This document shows, piece after piece, positions 1 through 8,042 of a stretch of DNA of 64,000 bases. Below the pieces are notes generated by a model. The model was not told where the DNA came from, made no database searches, and saw only the letters and a list, made by a program, of their open reading frames with translations. The translations under genes and the position numbers were made by a program. The stretch is from Burkholderiales bacterium. Lineage in GTDB: Bacteria; Pseudomonadota; Gammaproteobacteria; Burkholderiales; Burkholderiaceae_C. The DNA lies in the NCBI GenBank assembly GCA_947474755.1, contig CANJJE010000005.1, positions 114,137-178,136 of the forward strand, read 5' to 3'. Position 1 is the stretch's first letter; each line of letters starts with the position of its first letter.

Positions 1-895
1 GCGCAGCCTGGACGAAGAGTTGAATCAGTGCCGGATGCGTGTCTTCCCGCGCGACCAGCGTGGCTGTGGGTGCCACCAAGTGCACATCCTGTGGCGGCAG
101 GTTAGCAGCCAGATCGACAACACCGCGCGGCAGCGTGACCGGGCTCATGAACGGGAATCGGCGGGAATAAGCCTCTGCCTGTGCGAAGTCGAACAGCTTT
201 ACGCCCGGCGTTTGCAGCAGCATTTGCACCATCTGCGCCTCGGGCGCCGACGCGAACACCAGCGCATCCGATTCGGCCCCGAGCAAGGCCATCACCGCGG
301 GCGTTTGTGGTTCCTGCAGCAGCGTGATCTGCGCCGGATCCATCCGGTTGGCTTCGAGCAGCTTCTTCATCAGGTTCGGCACGCCACTGCCAGGCGCGCC
401 GATGTTGAGCCTCCAGCCGCCCAGTTGCGAGATGCTTGTCAGTGAGTCCGAATTCAGCAGGCGCCGCGCTGCATCTTCCCTGTAGAACAGCCACACTGGC
501 TCGAAGAACATGCTGCCCAGAGAAACCAGCGTGGGCTTGTCGTCTTCGGTCTCGGCGCTCTGGAGAGCTTGATCGGCGCCACCCTGCACGAAGGCGATTT
601 GCACTTCCGACGAGGGGTCGCGCAGCAGCGCGAGGTTCTCCGCTGCCCCCTGTGTGTTTCGCAGTTCGACCTGGATGCCGTATGGTTTCAGGATCGCCTG
701 ATAGCGCTTGCCAAACGCGTGGTAAGCCCCTTGTTCCGCGCCAGTGGCCAGCACCACCTTCTTCGGTGGTGTCGGGTCAAGCACGTAATAAGCAGGCACG
801 AGCAACGCCAGCGCCAGCGCAATGAAAGGACCGACGGTGGCCAGCAGGTCGCGAATGGACAGCAAGGTCTGGCGCAGCGAGTCGGGCATGGCCAT
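1..895 (-). CDS. TAXI-type TRAP transporter solute-binding protein (partial, C-terminus missing)
   Basis: Reading the minus strand from the ATG at 895 gives 298 codons without a stop, running off the left edge. An N-terminal hydrophobic segment (about residues 18-37) is followed by a TAXI-like receptor core: a VVLATGAEQGAYHAFG-like N-lobe start near residue 48, an NTQGAAENL segment near 80, and an IGAPGSGVPNLMKKLL segment near 165. TAXI proteins bind small organic acids or amino acids for TRAP-type uptake, although this anchored form is often found without TRAP membrane subunits nearby. It starts 10 bases after argF ends, so it may be the distal gene of an argD-argF transcript. A second ATG at 889 is an equally possible start. 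The substrate cannot be told from sequence. Confidence 0.85.
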   Translation of the reverse strand, partial: MAMPDSLRQTLLSIRDLLATVGPFIALALALLVPAYYVLDPTPPKKVVLATGAEQGAYHAFGKRYQAILKPYGIQVELRNTQGAAENLALLRDPSSEVQIAFVQGGADQALQSAETEDDKPTLVSLGSMFFEPVWLFYREDAARRLLNSDSLTSISQLGGWRLNIGAPGSGVPNLMKKLLEANRMDPAQITLLQEPQTPAVMALLGAESDALVFASAPEAQMVQMLLQTPGVKLFDFAQAEAYSRRFPFMSPVTLPRGVVDLAANLPPQDVHLVAPTATLVAREDTHPALIQLFVQAA

Positions 896-905
896 CGGGC
901 GGGAT

Positions 906-1868
906 TCAGCCGATGCGGCCGATCAGCAGGTACTCCATCAAGGCCTTCTGTACATGCATGCGGTTCTCGGCCTCGTCCCAGACCACGCTTTGCGGGCCGT
1001 CGATGACATCGGCGTCGACTTCCTCTCCGCGGTGGGCGGGCAGGCAGTGCATGAACAAGGCATCGGGCTGGGCCACGGCCATCATGTCGCGGTCTACGCG
1101 CCAGTCGGCGAAGGCCTTCTGCCGGGCCTCGTTCTCGGCTTCGTAGCCCATGCTGGTCCACACATCGGTGGTCACGAGATGCGCGCCGCGGCAGGCATCC
1201 ATCGGGTTGTCGAAAACCTTGACGCAGGACTGGTTGGTGACACCCGCCACCGCGGGATCGATCTCGTAGCCGCTGGGCGTGCTGACATGGAGCGTGAAGC
1301 CGAGGATGTCGGCGGCCTGCAGCCAGGTGTTGGCCATGTTGTTGCCGTCGCCGACCCAGGCCACGACCTTGCCCTTCAGGCAAGCGAGAGCGCCAGCTGT
1401 CGTGGTCGCGTCGCCTCGGTGCTCGATGTAGGTGTAGACATCGGCCAGGATCTGGCAGGGGTGGTACTCGTTGGTCAGTCCGTTGATGACCGGCACACGC
1501 GAGTGCGCGGCGAAGGCCTCGATCTTCGTCTGTTCGTAGGTGCGGATCATCACCAGGTCAACCATGCGGCTGATCACGCGGGCGCTGTCCTCGATCGGCT
1601 CTGCGCGGCCCAACTGACTGTCACCGGTGGTCAGGTTCACCACCGAGCCACCCATCTGGTACATGCCCGCCTCAAAACTCACACGTGTGCGGGTACTGGC
1701 CTTCTCGAAAATCATCGCCAGCGTGCGGTCGACCAGCGGCGTGTACTTCTCGTAGTTCTTGAAGCGCCGCTTGATCTCGGTCGTGCGGGCCAGCAGATAA
1801 CCGTATTCCTCGGCGCGCAAGTCCTTGAACTGAAGGTAGTGCCGGATCAGTGTCTTGCCGGGTTTCAT
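906..1868 (-). CDS. argF: Ornithine carbamoyltransferase
   Basis: Transfers the carbamoyl group of carbamoyl phosphate to ornithine to make citrulline in cytoplasmic arginine biosynthesis. The 320-residue protein carries the carbamoyl-phosphate loop STRTR (58-62), the HPCQ motif (136-139), a DVWTSMG motif (about 235-241) and the ornithine-loop HCLPAHRGEE motif starting at 274. The start is placed at 1868 (MKPGKTLIRHYLQ), the usual N-terminus of the family. The frame stays open 19 codons further upstream, but that would run into argD. It lies 11 bases downstream of argD on the same strand, so the two are very likely co-transcribed. Confidence 0.97.
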   Translation of the reverse strand: MKPGKTLIRHYLQFKDLRAEEYGYLLARTTEIKRRFKNYEKYTPLVDRTLAMIFEKASTRTRVSFEAGMYQMGGSVVNLTTGDSQLGRAEPIEDSARVISRMVDLVMIRTYEQTKIEAFAAHSRVPVINGLTNEYHPCQILADVYTYIEHRGDATTTAGALACLKGKVVAWVGDGNNMANTWLQAADILGFTLHVSTPSGYEIDPAVAGVTNQSCVKVFDNPMDACRGAHLVTTDVWTSMGYEAENEARQKAFADWRVDRDMMAVAQPDALFMHCLPAHRGEEVDADVIDGPQSVVWDEAENRMHVQKALMEYLLIGRIG

Positions 1869-1879
1869 GGCGGGTGTGT

Positions 1880-3097
1880 TCACGAAGGCACGGTTTCTTG
1901 CAGGAAGGATTCGATCAGCGGGCACAGGATGGCCACGATCTGGTCCGCCTCGGGGGCATTGAGGATCAGTGGCGGCACCAGGCGCACGACACGTTCAGCG
2001 GTGACGCTGAGCAGGAGACCGGCCTCGGCTGCGCGCCCAAGCAACTCGCCGCAGGGGCGGTCGAGCTCGATGCCCAGCATCAGGCCCTGTCCGCGGATCT
2101 CGACCACACCGGTCACGTCTGACAACTCGCGCACCAGCCCGGCACGCAGGGCCGCGCCCACCGCGCTGGCGTTTTCCAGCAGACGGTCTTCCCGCATGAT
2201 GCGCAGTGTTTCGATGCCTGCGCGCATCGCCAGTGCGTTGCCACCGAAGGTCGTGCCGTGGTTGCCCGGTTGCAGGACGGTGGCTGCGCGGGGGCCGCAA
2301 ACCACCGCGCCGACCGGCACTCCCGAACCCAGCCCCTTGGCCAAGGGCATCACATCAGGCAGGATGCCTGCCCACTGGTGCGCGAACCACTTGCCGGTGC
2401 GCCCGATGCCGCACTGAACCTCGTCGAGCATCAACAGCCAGTCGTTCTCGTCACAGAGGCGGCGGATCGCTCGCAGGTAGTCCGTCGTTGCGGGGTTCAC
2501 ACCGCCCTCGCCCTGGATCACTTCGAGGAAGACAGCGACCACATTCGGCCGGGTGTTCGCGACCTCGTCGATTGCTGCGACATCGTTCAAGGGGACCCGA
2601 ACGAATCCTTCGACCAGCGGCTCGAAGCCAGCGTGAATCTTCGGATTCGCCGTTGCCGACAGGGTCGCTATCGAACGGCCATGGAAGGCCTTCTCGTAGA
2701 CGATGATCTCTGGCCTGGCGATGCCCTTGTCATGGCCGAATTTCCGCGCGATCTTCAGTGCTGCCTCATTGGCTTCGAGGCCGCTGTTGCAAAAGAACAC
2801 CCTATCGAGCCCGGACAGTTCACACAAGGTCGATGCCAGGTTTTCCTGCAGCGGCGAGGCGTAGTAGTTCGAGGTGTGGATCAGGCGGCCGATCTGTTCC
2901 TGGAGCGCCGGTACGAGCTTGGGATGCGCATGGCCCAGTGTGTTGACGGCGATGCCGCCAAGCCCGTCGAGGTACCTCTTGCCCGCGGTGTCCCAAACCC
3001 AGCAGCCGCGTCCGTGCGACATGGCCATCGGCAGGCGGGCGTAGGTATGCATCACATGCGGTTCAGGATCGGCGATAACGGTTTCGGGTGCGTTCAT
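1880..3097 (-). CDS. argD: Acetylornithine aminotransferase (class III PLP enzyme)
   Basis: PLP-dependent transamination between N-acetylglutamate semialdehyde and N-acetylornithine, upstream of ArgF in arginine synthesis. It has 405 residues from the ATG at 3097 (MNAPETVIADPEP). Visible class III features are the CNSGLEANEAALK cofactor-phosphate region (103-115), FHGRSIATLSAT (138-149), the LDEVQCGIGRTG motif with the PLP-contacting Asp225, and LAKGLGSGVP with Schiff-base Lys254. A longer frame to 3127 exists but lacks family similarity. The pair argD-argF diverges from the DUF3579 gene across a 219-base intergenic region that must hold both promoters. ArgD-family enzymes can also act on succinylornithine or GABA; the argF neighbour favours arginine biosynthesis. 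Confidence 0.95.
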   Translation of the reverse strand: MNAPETVIADPEPHVMHTYARLPMAMSHGRGCWVWDTAGKRYLDGLGGIAVNTLGHAHPKLVPALQEQIGRLIHTSNYYASPLQENLASTLCELSGLDRVFFCNSGLEANEAALKIARKFGHDKGIARPEIIVYEKAFHGRSIATLSATANPKIHAGFEPLVEGFVRVPLNDVAAIDEVANTRPNVVAVFLEVIQGEGGVNPATTDYLRAIRRLCDENDWLLMLDEVQCGIGRTGKWFAHQWAGILPDVMPLAKGLGSGVPVGAVVCGPRAATVLQPGNHGTTFGGNALAMRAGIETLRIMREDRLLENASAVGAALRAGLVRELSDVTGVVEIRGQGLMLGIELDRPCGELLGRAAEAGLLLSVTAERVVRLVPPLILNAPEADQIVAILCPLIESFLQETVPS

Positions 3098-3316
3098 GGC
3101 TGGGATCCACAGGTCGCCAGAGGGCAAGTAACTTGCCGCAGCGCGGCCGCACGTGCAGAGGCACGGGCAAGGGATTCTAAGGAGGCGCCGAAGTGAAGGA
3201 CTGTGTGGCCGTCAGGCGGCTGTCAGGCGGCACAATCGGCACGCGTGTTGCGTTGCATCAAAACAAGGGCGAAGCAACGCTCTGGAATTTGCCAATCTGT
3301 CTGCATCACTGGAAGC

Positions 3317-3643
3317 ATGAGTTCATCCCCCGCTCGAGAAGTGTTCATCAGAGGCATCACCCTCGAGGGGCACGCTTTTCGACCCAGCGATTGGGCGGAG
3401 CGTCTGGCCGGTGCGATGTCCTGCTTCCGGCCGGAAGGCTCCGTGTCCGACCGCTCGTCGTTTATCGGCTACTCGCCGTATTGCGTGCCGCGGGTGATCG
3501 GCGGCGTGAAGTGCGTGATCGTCAATGAGGCGCTGCGCGACGCCGAGCCGATGGCCTGGGACTTTGTCATGAACTTTGCGCGCGACAACAAGTTGCAAGT
3601 GGTTTACGCCACCGCGTTGCCGCCGTCGCCGACCGAAATCTGA
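3317..3643 (+). CDS. DUF3579 domain protein
   Basis: A 108-residue soluble protein beginning MSSSPAREVFIRGITLEG. It resembles the DUF3579 family, a short protein largely restricted to beta/gammaproteobacteria, with the typical FRPSDWAERLAG segment (22-33), a YSPYCVP segment near residue 51 and a central VIVNEALRDAEPMAWDFV stretch. No enzymatic motif is visible and the function is unknown. The start at 3317 was chosen over an upstream in-frame ATG (3203) because the family begins close to this methionine. It converges on rpsT, with a shared bidirectional terminator between them, an arrangement recalled from other Burkholderiales. Confidence 0.85.
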   Translation: MSSSPAREVFIRGITLEGHAFRPSDWAERLAGAMSCFRPEGSVSDRSSFIGYSPYCVPRVIGGVKCVIVNEALRDAEPMAWDFVMNFARDNKLQVVYATALPPSPTEI

Positions 3644-3657
3644 GTCCCTGAAACGCC

Positions 3658-3680
3658 AAAGGCCCGCTATGCGGGCCTTT
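3658..3680. terminator. Bidirectional intrinsic terminator between DUF3579 gene and rpsT
   Basis: A perfect 10-bp stem AAAGGCCCGC (3658-3667) / GCGGGCCTTT (3671-3680) closes a 3-base loop. The A and T runs at the ends allow it to end transcripts from either side: the DUF3579 gene on the plus strand and rpsT (stop at 3702) on the minus strand. Confidence 0.85.
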
Positions 3681-3701
3681 GAAGGGGAGCCAAAGCGCGA
3701 A

Positions 3702-4004
3702 TCAGGCCGCTGCAGGCAACGCCTTGATCTTGGCCGACAAACGGCTCTTGTGACGCGCTGCCTTGTTCTTGTGGAACAGGCCCTTGTCGGCGACCGAGTC
3801 TATGACCTGCTCGGCGGTCTTGAACAGGTCGGCAGCCTTGGCCTTGTCACCAGCGATCACGGCCTTCTGGACGTTCTTGATGACAGTGCGGAATTTCGAG
3901 CGCAACGCGGTGTTGGCTGCGTTCAGCTTCACGTCCTGACGCACCCGCTTCAAGCCAGAAGCGATGCGGACGGTTTTCTTCTTGGCTTTGGATGCTGTTG
4001 CCAT
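3702..4004 (-). CDS. rpsT: 30S ribosomal protein S20
   Basis: A 100-residue, very basic protein that binds 16S rRNA early in 30S assembly. The start [17 protein letters not shown] at 4004 precedes the S20 core: [16 protein letters not shown] helix, DKAKAADLF, and the conserved [15 protein letters not shown] segment near residues 75-89. The N-terminal dozen residues differ from the common MANS...RKRARQ form, while the rest fits. It is transcribed divergently from murJ, and its 3' end faces the terminator at 3658-3680. Confidence 0.96.
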   Translation of the reverse strand: MATASKAKKKTVRIASGLKRVRQDVKLNAANTALRSKFRTVIKNVQKAVIAGDKAKAADLFKTAEQVIDSVADKGLFHKNKAARHKSRLSAKIKALPAAA

Positions 4005-4138
4005 GATTCTTGAGTGAGCGGTTAGAGCGAAGCCGTCGAGTATAGCAGCCAAGCCACCGGCGTGGGGAACGCCATTCGTGGAAGGCCCATGGTCGATCGG
4101 GCGCTGCCTATACTGGATCGGATCGTGCCCTTGACGCC

Positions 4139-5695
4139 ATGAACCTGCTCCGTGCCGCCTCCACCGTTTCGCTGCTGACCCTCGCGTCGCGTATCACTGG
4201 CCTGGGCCGTGAACTGATCGTCGCGGCAAGCTTCGGCGCCAGCGCCCATACCGACGCGTTCAACGTCGCCTTCCGTATTCCGAATCTGTTGCGCCGCCTG
4301 TTCGCCGAGGGCGCTTTCTCTCAGGCCTTCGTGCCGATCCTGGCCGCCACCCGCGCTACTGCGGGCGACGACGCTACGCGTCTGTTGGTCGATGCAGTCG
4401 CCACCGTGCTGGCCTGGGCGCTGGCGCTGACCTGCGCGATCGGCATCGTTGCCGCTCCGCTGCTGGTGTGGTTGATGGCCTCAGGGCTCGAAGAATTCGA
4501 CGTCGCGGTGCTGATGACACGGCTGATGTTTCCGTACATCGGCTTCATGTCGCTGGTGGCGCTCGCCGCCGGCGTGCTGCAGACCTGGAAGCGCTTTGCG
4601 GTGCCCGCAGTCACGCCGGTGCTATTGAACCTGTCGGTGATGTTCGCCGCCTGGCTGTTGACTCCCTGGTTGCGGCAGCGCGGCATCGAGCCGATCTATT
4701 CACTGGCCGTCGGCGTGATGCTGGGCGGCGTGCTGCAACTGGCAGTGCAGTGGCCCGCGCTGCATGCCATCGGCATGCGCCCGCGCATCGGTGGATCCTG
4801 GCGTTCGCTGCGTGCCGCGCTTGGCCACCCTGGCGTGGGCCGCATCCTCAAGCAGATGGCCCCGGCGCTAATCGGCGTTTCTGTGGCACAGCTTTCGCTG
4901 CTGATCAACACGCAGATCGCGTCGCATGTCGGCGTGGGCGCAGTGTCGTGGTTGACTTACGCCGACCGGCTGATGGAGTTCCCGACAGCTTTGCTTGGTG
5001 TGGCACTCGGTGTGGTGCTGCTACCTCAGCTGTCAGCCGCTCAGGCCAGTGGCGACCACGCCGCCTATTCCAGTCACCTGGACTGGGGCTTGCGGTTGGT
5101 GCTGCTTCTGGCTGTGCCGTGCGCCGTTGCATTGCTGGTGTTTCCGGAGGCGATGGTGTCCGTGCTCTATCACTACGGGCAGTTCAGCGCGCTTGACGTA
5201 CAGCAAACGGTTCGCGCGCTGATGGGCTATGGCGTCGGGTTGCTGGGACTGATCGGCATCAAGGTACTGGCGCCCGGCTTCTATGCGCGGCAGGACATCC
5301 GCACCCCGGTCAAGATTGCAGTCGTGGTCTTGATCCTGACCCAGTTGATGAATCTCGTCTTTGTGCCCCAACTGGGTCACGCTGGCTTGGCGCTGTCCAT
5401 CGGGTTGGGCGCGTTGATCAATGCTGGCTGGCTGCTCGTAGGGCTGCGGCGTCAGGGCACCTATGTGCCGTTGGCCGGCTGGCCTGGGTTCAGCTTGCGG
5501 GTGCTGTGCGCGAGTGTCCTCCTGGGTGCGGCACTGGCCGCAGCGTCGGTCAGCATCGACTGGGTCGGCCTGGGCAGCCAGCGCTTGTTGCGCGTTGGTT
5601 TGCTCGCGGGCTGTCTGGTTGGCGTTGCGATGCTCTACTTTGTGGCGCTGCGGTTGATGGGTATCCGCCTGAATGACTTTGCTCGCCGGGGCTGA
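4139..5695 (+). CDS. murJ: Lipid II flippase MurJ (MviN family)
   Basis: A 518-residue polytopic membrane protein of the MATE-like MOP superfamily that moves lipid II across the inner membrane for peptidoglycan synthesis. It opens [26 protein letters not shown] and contains the [28 protein letters not shown] signature region (about 39-66), with roughly 14 hydrophobic segments through the length. Arg and Asp residues in the first helices match those needed for flipping in characterised MurJ. It is divergent from rpsT and 40 bases ahead of the SirB1 gene; the order rpsT/murJ is common in betaproteobacteria. Confidence 0.96.
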   Translation: MNLLRAASTVSLLTLASRITGLGRELIVAASFGASAHTDAFNVAFRIPNLLRRLFAEGAFSQAFVPILAATRATAGDDATRLLVDAVATVLAWALALTCAIGIVAAPLLVWLMASGLEEFDVAVLMTRLMFPYIGFMSLVALAAGVLQTWKRFAVPAVTPVLLNLSVMFAAWLLTPWLRQRGIEPIYSLAVGVMLGGVLQLAVQWPALHAIGMRPRIGGSWRSLRAALGHPGVGRILKQMAPALIGVSVAQLSLLINTQIASHVGVGAVSWLTYADRLMEFPTALLGVALGVVLLPQLSAAQASGDHAAYSSHLDWGLRLVLLLAVPCAVALLVFPEAMVSVLYHYGQFSALDVQQTVRALMGYGVGLLGLIGIKVLAPGFYARQDIRTPVKIAVVVLILTQLMNLVFVPQLGHAGLALSIGLGALINAGWLLVGLRRQGTYVPLAGWPGFSLRVLCASVLLGAALAAASVSIDWVGLGSQRLLRVGLLAGCLVGVAMLYFVALRLMGIRLNDFARRG

Positions 5696-5735
5696 CGCGA
5701 GCACGGCCGCCGCGACTCCGCCGTACACTTCGAAA

Positions 5736-6617
5736 ATGTCCAGAAAGTTTCAGTTTGCGACGCCAACCGCTCTAGACTATTTCAGCGCTTTGGTCGCAGA
5801 CGATGCCACTCTGCCATTGCTGGAAGCAGCGGCATCGATCGGCTTGGACGAGTATCCGCAACTCGACCTCCAGGCGGTGCTCTCCGAGGTCGATGAACTG
5901 GCTGACAGGCTCAGGCGCCGCATCCCGGCCGATATCGTTCCTCTGCAGCGACTTCGCTGGTTGAACCGCTATTTTTTCCATGAACTGGGCTTCCGCGGCA
6001 ACGTCAACAACTACTACGACCCGTGCAACAGTTACGTGCACGAGGTGCTTCGCACCCGCCGCGGCATCCCGATCACGTTGGCGATCCTCTACGTCGAGAT
6101 GGCCACGCACATCGGCCTGCGTGCTCATGGCGTGTCCTTTCCAGGGCACTTCCTGGTCAAGGTCAGCAAGCTGAACGGGCCGGGCAACGGTGAGGTTGTG
6201 ATCGATCCGTTCAGCGGCAAGTCGCTGTCTCGAGAGGAACTGGACGAGCGTCTCGGTCCTTACAAGGTCAAACAAGGGCTGGTCGGCGATTTCGACGCGC
6301 CACTGGGCCTGTTCCTGCAAAGCGCGCAGCCGCGTGAGGTGCTGGCCAGGATGCTGCGCAACCTGAAGGAAATTCACAGCACCGCCGAAGACTGGCTGCG
6401 CCTGATGCCGGTGCTCGATCGACTGGTCGTGCTGCTGCCCCATGCCCACGAAGAGCGCCGCGATCGGGGACGGGCATGGGCCCAAATCGGGCAGGCGAGC
6501 AAGGCGGCTGAAGACTTCGAAGCCTATTTGCGCGACCGACCTGATGCCGACGACAGTCGCGCGACGGCCGAGCAGTTGGACCGATTGCGCCGGGGCGAAC
6601 GCCCGAGACTGCATTGA
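5736..6617 (+). CDS. SirB1 family protein (transglutaminase-like fold plus TPR-like tail)
   Basis: A 293-residue cytoplasmic protein starting MSRKFQFATPTALDYF. The N-terminal two thirds match the SirB1/transglutaminase-like family: LNRYFFHELGFRGNVNNYYDP (about 77-97), RGIPITLAILYVEMA (about 108-122) and GHFLVKV (about 134-140), which includes the region of the His that would sit in a transglutaminase-like triad. The tail (about 225-285) is helical and TPR-like (AWAQIGQASKAAEDFEAYL). SirB1 proteins are widespread but their biochemical role is unresolved. The ATG at 5736 was preferred to a longer frame that begins inside murJ. It is co-directional with murJ and hda. Confidence 0.88.
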   Translation: MSRKFQFATPTALDYFSALVADDATLPLLEAAASIGLDEYPQLDLQAVLSEVDELADRLRRRIPADIVPLQRLRWLNRYFFHELGFRGNVNNYYDPCNSYVHEVLRTRRGIPITLAILYVEMATHIGLRAHGVSFPGHFLVKVSKLNGPGNGEVVIDPFSGKSLSREELDERLGPYKVKQGLVGDFDAPLGLFLQSAQPREVLARMLRNLKEIHSTAEDWLRLMPVLDRLVVLLPHAHEERRDRGRAWAQIGQASKAAEDFEAYLRDRPDADDSRATAEQLDRLRRGERPRLH

Positions 6618-6675
6618 CCCCGGGGGCGTTGTCAGGCGCGAGGCGCGCATTGCAAGCCAAACAGTGGTTGGCGCC

Positions 6676-7377
6676 GTGAGGCAGATTCCGCTCCCGATTG
6701 CCTCCGGCAGCCAGCCGACATTCGACTCCTTCGTTGCCGGGTCCAATGCGATGGTGCTGGCTCAGTTGCGTGCGGCCTGCGAGTCCGGTGCCGCCACGAC
6801 GCCGCTGTATTTGTGGGGAGGGCAGGGCGTAGGCAAGACACATCTTCTGCGGGCCCTCGTGCACGTCTTTCAGCAGCGTGGCGGGAGCGTCGGCTGGTTC
6901 GATGCTGCGCAGCCCGCTCCCTGGCCGCATAAAGACAGCTGGAGTTTGCTGGTGTTCGATGGCTGCGAATCCTACGACGCGACGCAGCAGCACGCGGCGT
7001 TCACCTTGTTCGTCGAGGCAACCGCGCAGGACACCCTGGTGGCCTCGTCGGGGCGTCTCCCTCCGGTTGATCTGCCGCTGCGCGATGACCTGCGGTCGCG
7101 ACTGGGCTGGGGTCATGTGATGGCGGTACAGGCGCTGTCTGAAGCGGAGTCTCGGGCTGCGCTGCGCCAGGAAGCTGACCGGCGCGGCCTGTTCCTGTCC
7201 GACGACGTGATCGACCACCTTCTTCATCGCTACGCCCGCGACTTGAAGCACCTGATGGCTCAGCTTGATCGACTCGACGAATTCGCGATGGTGCACAAGC
7301 GCGCGCTCACCGTGCCGCTGCTGCGTCAGATGCTGGCCGAAGCCGATCCCCGCAGTAGAACGGAGGTGATGCCTTGA
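6676..7377 (+). CDS. hda: DnaA regulatory inactivator Hda-like protein
   Basis: A 233-residue AAA+ protein related to the ATPase core of DnaA. Hda with the DNA-loaded sliding clamp stimulates hydrolysis of DnaA-ATP and prevents re-initiation. The likely GTG start at 6676 gives VRQIPLPIASGSQPTFDSF, whose first residues resemble the clamp-binding QxxLPL-type motif. A Walker A motif GGQGVGKT (48-55), a Walker-B-like LLVFDG (about 93-98) and the arginine-finger box region (LRDDLRSRLGWG, about 135-146) follow. The usual acidic residues of Walker B are partly replaced (VFDGCE), as in other Hda proteins. The 3' end overlaps the next gene. Confidence 0.88.
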   Translation: MRQIPLPIASGSQPTFDSFVAGSNAMVLAQLRAACESGAATTPLYLWGGQGVGKTHLLRALVHVFQQRGGSVGWFDAAQPAPWPHKDSWSLLVFDGCESYDATQQHAAFTLFVEATAQDTLVASSGRLPPVDLPLRDDLRSRLGWGHVMAVQALSEAESRAALRQEADRRGLFLSDDVIDHLLHRYARDLKHLMAQLDRLDEFAMVHKRALTVPLLRQMLAEADPRSRTEVMP

Positions 7378-8042
7378 ACCTCTGCCTGTTCGACCTCGAC
7401 GACACCCTGCTGCCACTCGATTCCGATCACGCCTGGGGCGAGTTCGTGATCTCCCTCGGCTGGGTCGACGAGTCCAGCTTCCGGCGCGATAACGATGGGT
7501 TCTTCGCCCAGTACCAGGCGGGCCAGCTCGATGTCCACGGCTACATCGAATTCGCGACCCGCCCTCTGCGTGAGCGTTCCGCGCAGGAGCTCAGTGCCGC
7601 GCAAGCCCTGTTCATGCAGCGGGTGATCGAGCCTGCCCTGCGCGACAGTGCCCGCGAGCTGGTGCGCCGACACCAGGCGCAAGGCGATCAGGTGGCGCTG
7701 GTCACGGCGACCAATGAATTCGTCACCGCGCCGATCGCGGCGGCGTTCGGGATTCCCGTGCTGATCGCGGTACAGCTTGAGCGTGACACGCGCGGTAGCA
7801 TCACCGGCCGCATCCGAGGCATACCGAGCTACCGGGAAGGGAAGGTCCGGCGTGTCGAGGAGTGGTTGGGCGACCAGGGCGTCTCTTGGCGCGACTGTGG
7901 CCGCATCACCGTCTACAGCGATTCGCTGAACGACCTGCCGCTGCTTGAAAAAGCTACCGATCCGGTGGCGACCAATCCGACGCCCGCGCTGCGCGCGCTC
8001 GCTCACCAGCGCGGCTGGCCAACGTTGAATCTGTTCACATGA
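7374..8042 (+). CDS. HAD superfamily hydrolase, subfamily IB (SerB/PSP-like)
   Basis: A 222-residue phosphatase-like protein. The DLDDT motif (7-11) provides the nucleophile and acid/base aspartates; motif II is VTAT (about 113) and motif IV is YSDSLNDLPLL (about 180-190). It resembles the HAD-IB group that includes phosphoserine phosphatase and histidinol-phosphatase-like enzymes, and in Burkholderiales it often precedes pcnB. The start is a TTG at 7374, inferred because a good GGAGG ribosome-binding site lies 7 bases upstream (7362-7366). It overlaps the hda stop by 4 bases, which suggests translational coupling. Substrate unknown. Confidence 0.88.
   Translation: MNLCLFDLDDTLLPLDSDHAWGEFVISLGWVDESSFRRDNDGFFAQYQAGQLDVHGYIEFATRPLRERSAQELSAAQALFMQRVIEPALRDSARELVRRHQAQGDQVALVTATNEFVTAPIAAAFGIPVLIAVQLERDTRGSITGRIRGIPSYREGKVRRVEEWLGDQGVSWRDCGRITVYSDSLNDLPLLEKATDPVATNPTPALRALAHQRGWPTLNLFT

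Noticed and set aside
822-2417. Long plus-strand open frame antisense to argF and argD
   Set aside because: No domain; the minus-strand genes are certain, and the codon pattern explains the open frame.
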